Assembly (NCBI GenBank): GCA_016208235.1
Contig: JACQYN010000061.1
Span: 1 to 40,130, forward strand
Direction: 5' to 3'
Length of the DNA: 40,130 nt
Source: Deltaproteobacteria bacterium
GTDB taxonomy: Bacteria > Desulfobacterota > Desulfobaccia > Desulfobaccales > 0-14-0-80-60-11
Part shown: one piece after another, positions 25,497 through 32,739 of the stretch
Position numbering within the stretch: position 1 is the stretch's first letter
How the letters are laid out: every line of letters starts with the position of its first letter
Notes under the pieces: model-generated
Databases searched by the model: none
What the model saw: only the letters and a program-made list of their open reading frames with translations
Told to the model about the DNA's origin: nothing
Translations under genes and position numbers: made by a program

Positions 25497-25975
25497 TGGT
25501 TGGCGGAAAAGCCAAATCGATTGCCGTAGCAGTGGATGGGTCAGCCCCTGCGTGGGAGGCTATGCGCAGGGCCGTCAACATGGCCCGGCTGCTGGAATTG
25601 CCCCTGGATGTCCTCTACGTCGTCCAACTGCGCAAAGCCGGTTATTTCGCCTTTATTGATCGGCACCTGAAAGAGGACCAGGAAGCCTACGCCAAAAAAG
25701 TGCTGGAAGAGGCAGTACAGAAAAGCCAAAAGGCCGGGGTGGAAGTCCGCACCCACCTCTTGGAAAGCGAAAAGGACATCTCCGAGGCCATCATTGCTTT
25801 TGTAGAAGAGGCCCGGGGCATTAAATTTCTGGTTTTGGGCAGTCATGGGCACGGCTTCATCGGCCGGCACATCATAGGCTCCACCACGGAGCGGGTGATC
25901 CGGGAGGTGTCCCATAGGGGGCTGCCCGTGCCGGTGCTGGTGGTGCCCGCCAAAATCCCGGAAGAGGAAGAATAG
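25496..25975 (+). CDS. Universal stress protein closing the third TauE operon
   Basis: A 159-residue Usp with SIAVAVDGSAPAWEAM at the start and the loop GSHGHGFIGRHIIGSTTERVI near the end, so ATP binding is likely. The ATG overlaps the preceding stop (TGATG), giving translational coupling. AGGAGG lies just upstream. A TTG one codon before is the alternative start. A terminator follows. All three TauE operons carry a Usp or Usp-like gene. Confidence 0.9.
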   Translation: MVGGKAKSIAVAVDGSAPAWEAMRRAVNMARLLELPLDVLYVVQLRKAGYFAFIDRHLKEDQEAYAKKVLEEAVQKSQKAGVEVRTHLLESEKDISEAIIAFVEEARGIKFLVLGSHGHGFIGRHIIGSTTERVIREVSHRGLPVPVLVVPAKIPEEEE

Positions 25976-26022
25976 GACAGTTTTCCGTTTTCCGTGGAAA
26001 ATTTGATATAAACCATTTCTGG

Positions 26023-26058
26023 GGAGCGGCTTCAAATTCCTGGGGCCGCTCCTTTTTT
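26023..26058 (+). terminator. Rho-independent terminator of the third TauE operon
   Basis: Arms GGAGCGGC and GCCGCTCC around a 14-base loop are followed by six Ts, 47 bases after the Usp stop. A short CAGTTTTCCGTTTTCC heptamer tract sits between stop and hairpin. Confidence 0.9.
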
Positions 26059-26213
26059 CTCCTTTTAACAGCATCCCTTCCAGTCGCGTTCCTCCCCTTT
26101 TTCCCCAATACCCTTGCGTCAAGGTCCCGGAAGCACTATTTTTAGGGCAGTAGCGCCTGCACGGGCTGGAAGCCTGGGCCACCCCAAATTCCTTATTAAG
26201 GGATTCCTCATAT

Positions 26214-26762
26214 ATGAAGAGACTTTTTATCCTCTTGGCGCTCACCTTCTTTGTTCTTCCCCTTTTTATAGCCCAAACTAATGGAGAGACAGGTATGCAA
26301 CTCTCGTCCACGGCCTTCACTGACGGCGGGAAGATCCCCGTGCCCTATGTCATGCCCGGGGCTGGTGGGAAGAATGTGTCCCTGCCCCTGAACTGGTCGG
26401 ACGCCCCCGCGGGCGCCAAGTCCTTTGCCCTCTCCATGGTTGACCCCCACCCGGTGGCCCGCAATTGGGTACACTGGCTGGTAATCAACCTTCCCCCGGA
26501 GGTAACCTCCCTGCCCGAAGGCGCGTCCGGCAAGAAGATGCCCGCCGGTGCGCTGGAGCTTAACAGTTCCTTCGGGAACCCGGGCTACGGTGGCCCGCAG
26601 CCTCCTAAGGGCACCGGCGACCATCCCTACGTGGTCACTATTTATGCCCTCAACGTGCCCCGCCTGGACCTGGGCCGCCAGACCACCCTGGCCGCGTTCC
26701 AGAAGGCTATGGAAGGCAAAATCCTGGCCTCGGCCTCCATCACCGGCTACTTCGGCCGCTGA
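26214..26762 (+). CDS. Phosphatidylethanolamine-binding-like protein (PEBP, YbhB/YbcL type), exported
   Basis: A 182-residue protein with a signal peptide (1-24) and a PEBP domain. VDPHPVARNWVHWLVINLP stands in place of the usual D-P-D-A-P...HW pattern. GNPGYGGPQPPKGTGDHPY, the second ligand-loop motif, is well kept. Bacterial members bind anions in a small pocket and their roles are poorly defined. The exported form suggests a periplasmic location. It is monocistronic, flanked by a terminator upstream and a palindromic repeat downstream. Confidence 0.88.
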   Translation: MKRLFILLALTFFVLPLFIAQTNGETGMQLSSTAFTDGGKIPVPYVMPGAGGKNVSLPLNWSDAPAGAKSFALSMVDPHPVARNWVHWLVINLPPEVTSLPEGASGKKMPAGALELNSSFGNPGYGGPQPPKGTGDHPYVVTIYALNVPRLDLGRQTTLAAFQKAMEGKILASASITGYFGR

Positions 26763-26773
26763 GGGGGAAGGAT

Positions 26774-26917
26774 AAAAAGATTAACCACAAAGACACAAAG
26801 ACACAGAGAATCACAAAGAAAAAGAAATACTTGTGTCTTGGCAAAGCCAAGACATAAGTATTTGATTTTACTCTGTGAACCTTTGTGTCTTTGTGTCTTT
26901 GTGGTAAAATCTTTTTT
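26774..26917. repeat. Palindromic element, ACCACAAAGACACAAAG arms, copy 1
   Basis: Arms of about 28 bases (TTAACCACAAAGACACAAAG and continuing) face their complement at the right end. Inside is a second perfect dyad, GTCTTGGC-AAA-GCCAAGAC, within longer AAATACTT/AAGTATTT arms. Copy 2 at 31214-31357 has the same outer arms but a different core. No protein is encoded. It looks like a small non-autonomous mobile element. Confidence 0.85.
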
Positions 26918-27024
26918 ATCCCCCTTACCACTCCCTCCTGCCCCGCAGACCCTGCAAATTCCAGTTTACATCGGCCTCCAGATAATTTATAAAAAATTGA
27001 AAACATTTAGAGGTCGTGGTGATT

Positions 27025-27423
27025 ATGAGTCCTGGGACTGAGAAACCCTTGCCCAAGGGGATGCCTAACTGTTTAAAGAAAAGGCGTCTTCTGAACGAAA
27101 AAGAATTAAGCCCCGAGTTGTGCCGGGAATATGGCGAAAAATTCCTGGCCCTGGGTTGGTGGGAAGACGCGCTGGAGTTTTTCCGGAAAGGCGACGACCA
27201 GGAGGGGTTGGCAAAGATCAAGGCCCATTGCCTGGAAAGCGGGGACGCTTACTTACTGGGCCGTATGAAAGACGGGGACCCGGACCTCTGGCGCCGGGTG
27301 GCCGGGAAGGCCCTGGAGTTGGGCAAGATTAATTTCGCCCGCCGGGCCCTGGAGATGGCCGGAGATAAAGAAAAGGCCGCGGCCTTGAGCCTCGAGCCGG
27401 CAGGAGAGCCCACTCTCCATTAA
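27025..27423 (+). CDS. Small helical hypothetical protein upstream of dnaJ-like gene
   Basis: A 132-residue, mostly helical protein. LGWWEDALEFFRKGDDQEGL and INFARRALEMAGDKEKA look like TPR-type helix pairs, with no catalytic motif. It ends 11 bases before the DnaJ-like gene, with which it is probably co-transcribed. An accessory role for a chaperone is only inferred. The start could also be GTG 27016 or 27019; I prefer the ATG with AGAGGT 11 bases upstream. I do not recognise a named family. Confidence 0.65.
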   Translation: MSPGTEKPLPKGMPNCLKKRRLLNEKELSPELCREYGEKFLALGWWEDALEFFRKGDDQEGLAKIKAHCLESGDAYLLGRMKDGDPDLWRRVAGKALELGKINFARRALEMAGDKEKAAALSLEPAGEPTLH

Positions 27424-27433
27424 TCTTTAAGTC

Positions 27434-28459
27434 ATGGCAACCTTGGAAGACTACCGTATTTTAGGGGTTTCCCCCCGGGCCACCTGGGAAGAAATCCAGC
27501 GGCGTTACCGGGCTCTGGCCTGGCAATACCACCCGGATCACCACCCGGAAGATCCGGAGGCCGTGGCCCAATTCCGCCGCCTGGTGGAAGCTTATGACGC
27601 CCTGCGCCAGGTCAAGAACAAACCCCGGGCCGCGGCCCAGAAATACGTGCGCCCCCGGTTCCGCAATAAGAGGCAGGTTTTTGAGGAATTTTTCGGGATC
27701 GACCGCCCTGGTTCCCCTCTCCAGCAGTCCCAGGGAGCCGATTTCCGTTACGACCTGCAGATTCCCTTCTTGGCGGCCATCCGGGGCATGGAAACGGATA
27801 TTCAGGTGCCGCGGGACCTGAGCTGCAGGCATTGCCGCGCGACAGGCACGGCCCCGGGCAGCAGTTACCAGGACTGCCCCGACTGCCAGGGCCGGGGCCG
27901 CAAGGGGGGACCCGGTCTGCTGCGATTCGGCCCTTTTTGCAAGCGCTGCCGGGGACACGGCAAAATTCACACCCAGACCTGCCCCCATTGCTACGGGCAT
28001 GGGCACCTGTGGGAGAACAGCAGCTATCATTTGCAGATCCCCCCGGGAACCGTGGACGGCGCCCGGTTGCGCATCGCCGGAGAAGGCGGCAAGGGCTTCC
28101 AGAACGGGCCGCCGGGTAACCTGGAGGTGATCATCCACGTGGAGCCCCACTTCTTCTTTACCCGGGTGGGAAATGACCTTCATTGCCGGTTTCCCATTTC
28201 TTTTGCCCAAGCCGCCCTGGGAGGCATGGTGGACGTCCCCACCCTGGACGGCTGCCGCACCCTTAATCTGCCCCGGGGCACCCAGAGCGGAAAAGTCTTT
28301 CGCTTTCCCGGGGGCGGGGCGCCGGGCAGAGCACATGAGCCGCGGGGAGACCAGGTAGTGGAGGTGGTGGTAACTACTCCGGGCAATCTCAGCCCGGGAC
28401 AGAAGGCCATTTTGGAAGAATTTGCCAGCCTGGAGCGAGAACAATTGACCGGGGCCTGA
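27434..28459 (+). CDS. DnaJ-like co-chaperone with a zinc centre
   Basis: A 341-residue type-I-like J protein. The J domain (1-65) carries HPD at 33-35, needed to stimulate DnaK. Four CxxCxGxG-type motifs with Cys131/134, 148/151, 169/172 and 183/186 form the two zinc sites, then come two substrate-binding beta domains. The Gly/Phe-rich linker is short and poor in Gly/Phe, replaced by a basic segment (RPRFRNKRQVF). The first zinc motif reads CRHCRATG. This is a divergent DnaJ and may not be the main one of the genome. It lies directly upstream of moaC. Confidence 0.88.
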   Translation: MATLEDYRILGVSPRATWEEIQRRYRALAWQYHPDHHPEDPEAVAQFRRLVEAYDALRQVKNKPRAAAQKYVRPRFRNKRQVFEEFFGIDRPGSPLQQSQGADFRYDLQIPFLAAIRGMETDIQVPRDLSCRHCRATGTAPGSSYQDCPDCQGRGRKGGPGLLRFGPFCKRCRGHGKIHTQTCPHCYGHGHLWENSSYHLQIPPGTVDGARLRIAGEGGKGFQNGPPGNLEVIIHVEPHFFFTRVGNDLHCRFPISFAQAALGGMVDVPTLDGCRTLNLPRGTQSGKVFRFPGGGAPGRAHEPRGDQVVEVVVTTPGNLSPGQKAILEEFASLEREQLTGA

Positions 28460-28460
28460 T

Positions 28461-29003
28461 ATGAGTAATTTCACCCACTTGGACGAGACCGGCCGGATGC
28501 GTATGGTGGATGTGGGGGACAAGCCCGCCACGGAACGCCAGGCCGCGGCCAGTTGCCGGGTGCGGGTGGGCCCCAAGGTCTTCCCCCTCTTGATGTCCGG
28601 GCGTCTGCCCAAGGGGGACGTCTGGGCCGCGGCCCGCCTGGCCGGCATCATGGCGGCCAAGAACACGGCCCAGCTTATTCCCCTGTGCCATACCCTGCCC
28701 TTAAACGGCGTCAGCATTGAATTCACCCCCGACCCGAAACACGAAGCGGTGATCATCCTGGCCCGGGCGCATACTTTCGCCCGCACCGGCGTGGAGATGG
28801 AGGCCCTGACGGCCGCGGCCGTCGCGGCCCTGACCATCTACGACATGTGCAAGGCAGTGGACCGGGGGCTGGTTATTGAGTACCTGCAATTGGAGGAAAA
28901 GAGCGGCGGCGCTAGCGGGAAATATCAACGGGCGAGCAATTCCCCGAAAAATTTGGTAGAATGCGGAAAGGTTGGAGTTGGTAATGGAACCGGATCGTAT
29001 TGA
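28461..29003 (+). CDS. moaC: Cyclic pyranopterin monophosphate synthase (MoaC)
   Basis: It catalyses the second half of the first step of molybdopterin synthesis, turning the MoaA product into cyclic pyranopterin monophosphate. All key segments are visible: MRMVDV, LIPLCHTLPL, and VEMEALTAAAVAALTIYDMCKAV, where the Asp and Lys of YDMCK are catalytic. The protein is 180 residues, about 20 longer than usual, because the frame runs on past the normal end into the ribosome site and first codons of dksA (20-base overlap). The ATG lies one base after the dnaJ-like stop. Molybdenum or tungsten enzymes are expected elsewhere in the genome. Confidence 0.95.
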   Translation: MSNFTHLDETGRMRMVDVGDKPATERQAAASCRVRVGPKVFPLLMSGRLPKGDVWAAARLAGIMAAKNTAQLIPLCHTLPLNGVSIEFTPDPKHEAVIILARAHTFARTGVEMEALTAAAVAALTIYDMCKAVDRGLVIEYLQLEEKSGGASGKYQRASNSPKNLVECGKVGVGNGTGSY

Positions 29004-29346
29004 ATTTTTCCGCCAGCTTTTGCATCAGCGTCTGGCAGAACTGTTGGGTGAGGCCGATAAGACCCGGACAGACATGACCGGCGCGGCTTCGCCTTTCCCC
29101 GACCCCACGGACCGGGCCGCCCTGGAAACCGACCGCAACTTCACCCTGCGCATCCGGGACCGGGAGCGCAGGCTGATCACCAAAATCCGGGAAGCCATCG
29201 AGCGCATCGAGGCTGGCACCTACGGCTATTGCGAACTCTGCGGCGGCGAGATCAGCGAAAAACGCCTCATCGCCCGGCCGGTAACCACCATGTGCATCGC
29301 CTGCAAATCCCGGCAGGAGGAATTGGAGCGGTCCCGGGGCCATTAA
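28984..29346 (+). CDS. dksA: DksA/TraR-family RNA polymerase-binding protein
   Basis: A 120-residue DksA. The coiled-coil tip has the acidic D-x-x-D-x-A motif as DPTDRA (40-45), required for action in the RNA polymerase secondary channel, and the C4 zinc finger uses Cys83, 86, 104 and 107 (YCELCGGEI, MCIACK). It modulates transcription together with ppGpp in the stringent response. I start at ATG 28984, which has GGAG six bases upstream and lies inside the end of moaC. A TTG four codons earlier is possible. The stop meets a heptamer array. Confidence 0.92.
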   Translation: MEPDRIEFFRQLLHQRLAELLGEADKTRTDMTGAASPFPDPTDRAALETDRNFTLRIRDRERRLITKIREAIERIEAGTYGYCELCGGEISEKRLIARPVTTMCIACKSRQEELERSRGH

Positions 29347-29389
29347 AGACAGTTTTCGGTTTTCAGTTTTCGGTTTTCAGTAAAAAAAA
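29346..29389. repeat. Heptamer array at the dksA 3' end (left arm of an inverted pair)
   Basis: Repeated AGTTTTC/GGTTTTC units end in TAAAAAAAA. The array is the almost perfect reverse complement of 30728-30772, with rlmN and a small element between them. Confidence 0.85.
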
Positions 29390-29454
29390 TATAATAATCA
29401 AACAGCTTGTCTCATTACAGCAAAGATCGGCCTAACCCCCTTCCCTCTTTTCCC

Positions 29455-30504
29455 ATGACCCATCCCCTGGACCTGAAGGAATTTACCCTGGAAGAGCTGG
29501 AGCAACTTATGGCCGCCTGGGGCCAGCCCCGGTATCGGGCCCGCCAGGTTACAAAATGGCTCTATAAAGGGGTAACCGATTTCCAGGAGATGACGGATAT
29601 CGCCCGGCCCTTCCGGGAGGAATTGGCCCGGCAGGCCCAGATCAGCCATTTGCAGATAGTAGGCCTACAACAGGCCGCGGATGGCGTCCGCAAGCTGCTC
29701 CTGGCCCTGGAAGACGGCCACCGCATCGAAGCGGTGCTCATCCCCGAAGGCGATCATGCCACTCTCTGCCTTTCCAGCCAGGTGGGCTGCGCCCAGGGGT
29801 GCGCGTTCTGCCTGACGGCCCAACGGGGCTTCGTCCGCAATCTCACGGCCGGGGAGATGGTCAATCAGGTGCTGGCCGCCCGGGCCTTGCTGCCCGCAGG
29901 CCTGCCGCTGACCAATCTGGTCTTCATGGGTATGGGGGAGCCCCTGGCCAACTTTCCCGGGGTGGCCCGGGCCTTGAAGATCATCACCGCCCCCTGGGGC
30001 CTCAATTTCTCCCCCCGGCGCCTCACCGTGTCCACCGTGGGCCTGTCCCCTTTGATTCCCCGTCTGGGCCATGAGGTTAAATTCAACCTCACCATTTCCC
30101 TGAACGCGCCGGATGACGACCTCCGGAGCCGCCTCATGCCGGTCAACCGCCGCTATCCCCTGGCGGCCCTGCTCCAGGCCTGCCGGGACTTTCCCCTGCC
30201 CCGGCACCGCCGTATCACCTTTGCTTACGTGCTTTTGAAGGACGTCAACGACGCGCCGGCCCAGGCCCGGCAGTTGGCCCGGCTCCTTCGGGGCCTCCGG
30301 GTCAAAATCAACCTCATCCCCTTCAACCCCCACGCCCGCCTGCCCTTCTCCCCGCCGCCGGAAAGCCGCATCCTGGAATTTCAGGAGATCCTCAGGCAGC
30401 AGAACTACGCGGTCTTCATCCGGCAAAGCCGGGGCCAGGAGATCGCCGCGGCCTGCGGCCACCTGGTGGGGGAGCCTGGAAAAGCAGTGATCAGTGGTCA
30501 GTAA
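29455..30504 (+). CDS. rlmN: Dual-specificity 23S rRNA/tRNA adenine-C2 methyltransferase RlmN
   Basis: A radical SAM enzyme that methylates A2503 of 23S rRNA and A37 of some tRNAs. GCAQGCAFC carries the CxxxCxxC cluster (Cys112, 116, 119). Cys334 near the C-terminus (AAACGHL) would be the catalytic Cys that makes the thioether or resolves the intermediate. SLNAPDDDLR and NLIPFNPH are typical. The length, 349 residues, fits the family. I prefer ATG 29455; the longer frame from TTG 29407 lacks support. The last residues (KAVISGQ) and stop come from a 7-bp repeat array. Confidence 0.94.
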   Translation: MTHPLDLKEFTLEELEQLMAAWGQPRYRARQVTKWLYKGVTDFQEMTDIARPFREELARQAQISHLQIVGLQQAADGVRKLLLALEDGHRIEAVLIPEGDHATLCLSSQVGCAQGCAFCLTAQRGFVRNLTAGEMVNQVLAARALLPAGLPLTNLVFMGMGEPLANFPGVARALKIITAPWGLNFSPRRLTVSTVGLSPLIPRLGHEVKFNLTISLNAPDDDLRSRLMPVNRRYPLAALLQACRDFPLPRHRRITFAYVLLKDVNDAPAQARQLARLLRGLRVKINLIPFNPHARLPFSPPPESRILEFQEILRQQNYAVFIRQSRGQEIAAACGHLVGEPGKAVISGQ

Positions 30505-30513
30505 TCAGGGGTC
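30484..30513. repeat. Heptamer array (AGTGATC family) overlapping the rlmN stop
   Basis: AGTGATC, AGTGGTC, AGTAATC and AGGGGTC follow each other in perfect 7-base phase. The array supplies the last rlmN codons and the TAA. It is interrupted by the element at 30514 and resumes beyond it. Confidence 0.85.
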
Positions 30514-30649
30514 ATACCAAGTTGCTGTCATAGAAGTAATATTGAGCTGTCATTCTGAACGGAGCGAAGCGGAGTGAAGAATCTCGTATTTTGAGATTCT
30601 TCGCTGCGCTCAGAATGACAATGTTACTTTTTTGACCGCAACTTGGTAT
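30514..30649. mobile_element. 136-bp MITE-like element with 12-bp terminal inverted repeats and 8-bp target duplication
   Basis: The ends are perfect 12-base inverted repeats (ATACCAAGTTGC / GCAACTTGGTAT). Directly outside, both flanks read CAGGGGTC (30506-30513 and 30650-30657), an 8-base duplication. Removing the element and one flank restores the 7-base phase of the surrounding heptamer array, a strong sign of a real insertion. Inside lies a second palindrome, TGTCATTCTGA...GAATCTC (30548-30585) and its complement (30593-30620). There is no coding capacity. Confidence 0.85.
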
Positions 30650-30727
30650 CAGGGGTCAGTGAAAAACAGGTGGGGAACAAACACAAGGCGGACACTGAGG
30701 CCCGCCTTATTGAATTGCAGATTATTT

Positions 30728-30772
30728 GTTTTTTTACTGAAAACCGAAAACTGAAAACCGAAAACCGTCCTT
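30728..30772. repeat. Heptamer array (CTGAAAA family), right arm of the inverted pair
   Basis: ACTGAAA and ACCGAAA units preceded by seven Ts lie at the 3' end of the minus-strand lipoprotein gene. They are complementary to 29346-29389. Confidence 0.85.
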
Positions 30773-31160
30773 ACCGCACCCTCCTCCAGGGATCATCCGG
30801 GGCTTCAGCCCCTTCGGGGCGTTCCACCGCGAGCCGGTAGGCCCGTCTGCCGATGCCCTCCAAACGTCCATGCTGGAAGACCAGGGGAGTGTAACCGTTG
30901 CGCACGGTATTCCCCCCTTCGTAATCCATGGAATGGGTCAGGTAGAAATAAAACACATAATGCCCGCCCCGGTAATCCCCTTCTTCCTTAATGCCTGGTG
31001 GGCCCATGATCCCTTCCACCTCGGACATCGACATTCCCAACTGCAAGTCTTGCAGTTGCATATAAGAGGACCACATCGATTTTTCGAATCGCGGGTAGAG
31101 CACCGTATCGCAGCCGGCGGCCAATATTCCCAGCGCCAAGATCATTCGCAGCCAAGTCAT
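30771..31160 (-). CDS. Putative lipoprotein, DUF3192/BamE-like
   Basis: A 129-residue protein with a lipoprotein signal peptide whose lipobox is LAAGC (Cys17). The mature part has LQLGMSMSEVEGIMGPPG, the helix-turn pattern shared by SmpA/BamE-like and DUF3192 proteins, then VFYFYLTHSM and TPLVFQHGRLEGIG. The last 15 residues are rich in Pro and charged. It is probably anchored in the outer or inner membrane facing the periplasm. The molecular role is unknown. Its 3' end abuts a heptamer array. Confidence 0.8.
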   Translation of the reverse strand: MTWLRMILALGILAAGCDTVLYPRFEKSMWSSYMQLQDLQLGMSMSEVEGIMGPPGIKEEGDYRGGHYVFYFYLTHSMDYEGGNTVRNGYTPLVFQHGRLEGIGRRAYRLAVERPEGAEAPDDPWRRVR

Positions 31161-31213
31161 GAATCCCCCCCCTGGATGCAGACAATATAGTCACCCGCCC
31201 GGGTTCAGTCAAT

Positions 31214-31357
31214 TTAAAAAAACTTAACCACAAAGACACAAAGGCACAGAGGATCACAAAGGGAAAAATTAAAAGGAGGGAGGGCCGTTGGCCCACCCTC
31301 CTTTAAAATTATTCTCTATGAACCTTTGTGTCTTTGGGTCTTTGTGGTTAAATCTTT
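31214..31357. repeat. Palindromic element, ACCACAAAGACACAAAG arms, copy 2
   Basis: The outer arms match those of 26774-26917 (CTTAACCACAAAGACACAAA and its complement). The core is different: AAAGGAGGGAGGGCC / GGCCCACCCTCCTTT. It lies between the lipoprotein gene and a small gene, and has no coding capacity. Confidence 0.85.
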
Positions 31358-31419
31358 TCCCCCGCGGCAAATATTGCCTCCCTCCAGGAAAAATCTGCCG
31401 CCAACCGAGCCCCTTCCCT

Positions 31420-31602
31420 TTAGATGGGGTTTTCCAGGGGCTCCTCGTAAGGAATCGGTTCGCTGATGGTCCGCTCCCGGTAAAAGAGCTTCAAGCGCTT
31501 GCGGATATCGCTCCCTTCATGACCCATCTGGGTCAGAATATGTTCCGTCAATGGCGTTAAATCCTCATGGGCTATCACCATCGTGCGTTTATTGCGCTTC
31601 AT
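31420..31602 (-). CDS. Small hypothetical protein
   Basis: A 60-residue charged soluble protein (MKRNKRTMVIAHEDLTPLTE at the start, acidic proline-rich end). A strong GGAGGG ribosome site lies 7-12 bases before the ATG, which is the main reason to call it. It has no motif I recognise. Confidence 0.55.
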   Translation of the reverse strand: MKRNKRTMVIAHEDLTPLTEHILTQMGHEGSDIRKRLKLFYRERTISEPIPYEEPLENPI

Positions 31603-31735
31603 CCCCGTCCCTCCAAGTTTAATTTGCTAAAAATAGCTTCAATTTTAGTGCCAATTCCCGGAATATTTTTAAAGGAGGAAAACGTAGGGCGATACCTGGT
31701 GTCGGAGGGGATAGGCGATGGAGAAGGAAAATGGG

Positions 31736-31821
31736 AAAATGGGGACAGACGCTATTTTTCTGACCTCTGAGCTATAGCCCTGCCTTTCCGTTGTTAAAAA
31801 ATAGCGTCTGTCTCCATTTTC
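31736..31821. repeat. REP-like dyad GACAGACGCTATTTTT
   Basis: GGGGACAGACGCTATTTTTC (31741-31760) faces its near complement at 31796-31820 (AAAAATAGCGTCTGTCTCC) across about 36 bases. Such GGGACAGACGCTATTTT dyads are familiar from REP-type or IS200-related palindromes. No transposase is nearby. It touches the stop codon of the amidotransferase gene. Confidence 0.75.
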
Positions 31822-32541
31822 CTAGGCCAGTTGCAGAAAATTGCCCATAAATTGGCGGAATAACCGGCCGATGGTCGCATCTTTTTCTGCTGAAGTGTTT
31901 AACATGGTCTGTGGCTCTGCACCGCTGCCGCTCAGGGCCCAACGGCCGTCGTGCTCCAGCCATTTCTCCACATCCCGGGTCCCCGCATGGTTGTCATACT
32001 GGAGGCCCACCACCCGGGGATTGCCCGCCAGGCCCAGGGCCTCCACCGGGGCCGCGGCAGAATGCGCCAAAATATCCACCCCCGGCGTCAAGGGCGGCAG
32101 CACTCCCTGGCCGTGCCATTTGAAGAGGTCCAGAGGCGATGGCAAGCCCTGGAACGCGGAGTGCGCCCGGCCCGCGGGTGTCAGCTCGCCGGTGATGAAC
32201 CCCACCGACTTATTAGGCAAAGGCCCCACCCGGCAGCCCAGCACGTGCCCCAGAAGTTGGTGGCCCAGGCAGAACCCCAAATAGGCCTTACCCCCGGCTA
32301 TTACCTCCCGGATGGCGGCTTTGAGGGGGCGCAGATAGGGGAATTGCTCCTCTTCATCCACATTGGGGGAGCCACCTAGAACGATCATGCCGGTAAAAGA
32401 GTCCAGCCGCGGCAGGGGTTCATGCCACGCTTCCAGGAGCCGGTAACTCACCTCGCCTGCCTCCAGGGCCTCCAGCAAATGCGCGCCCGGCCCCTCCCAG
32501 TCCATGTGCTGGACGATGAGAAAATTTTGTTTTTTCGCCAC
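31822..32541 (-). CDS. Class I glutamine amidotransferase-like protein (GuaA-N type)
   Basis: A 239-residue single-domain protein with the class I amidotransferase fold. LGFCLGHQLLG carries the nucleophilic Cys91, and MIVLGGSPNV and KWHGQG are typical of stand-alone GMP-synthase-like members. The usual catalytic His-x-Glu segment (QFHxE) reads QYDNHAG at 181-187, so ammonia release may be altered or the His displaced. I start at GTG 32541, where GGGAGG precedes it. The longest frame, to 32640, runs into a palindromic repeat at 32572-32627. Acceptor substrate and role are unknown. Confidence 0.82.
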   Translation of the reverse strand: MAKKQNFLIVQHMDWEGPGAHLLEALEAGEVSYRLLEAWHEPLPRLDSFTGMIVLGGSPNVDEEEQFPYLRPLKAAIREVIAGGKAYLGFCLGHQLLGHVLGCRVGPLPNKSVGFITGELTPAGRAHSAFQGLPSPLDLFKWHGQGVLPPLTPGVDILAHSAAAPVEALGLAGNPRVVGLQYDNHAGTRDVEKWLEHDGRWALSGSGAEPQTMLNTSAEKDATIGRLFRQFMGNFLQLA

Positions 32542-32571
32542 CACCACCTCCCGAATCAGCAGCCGCAGGTG

Positions 32572-32627
32572 TAGGGGCGAATCTTGTATTCGCCCCGGAG
32601 GCTGGGCGAACACAAGGTTCGCCCCTA
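32572..32627. repeat. TAGGGGCGAA nested palindrome
   Basis: TAGGGGCGAATCTTGTATTC (32572-) and its near complement (32604-32627, GGGCGAACACAAGGTTCGCC) form an inverted pair, and each half is itself palindromic (GGCGAA / TTCGCC). It lies upstream of the amidotransferase and inflates its longest open frame. Confidence 0.85.
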
Positions 32628-32739
32628 CCTTTGACTGCAACTCATTACGAGAAATTGTCTAACCAAATCTAAACGCTGACCCTGCTTCCGGTCTCCATCC
32701 AGGTATGCTAAATTGACGGGGTTAGAGGAAGGATTGCTG

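Noticed and set aside
30514-30649. Simple terminator for rlmN
   Set aside because: The terminal inverted repeats, target duplication and restored array phase mark an inserted element rather than a plain terminator.
31567-31770. 67-codon plus-strand open frame
   Set aside because: It is overlapped by the REP-like dyad and opposes the better supported small gene at 31420-31602. No motif.
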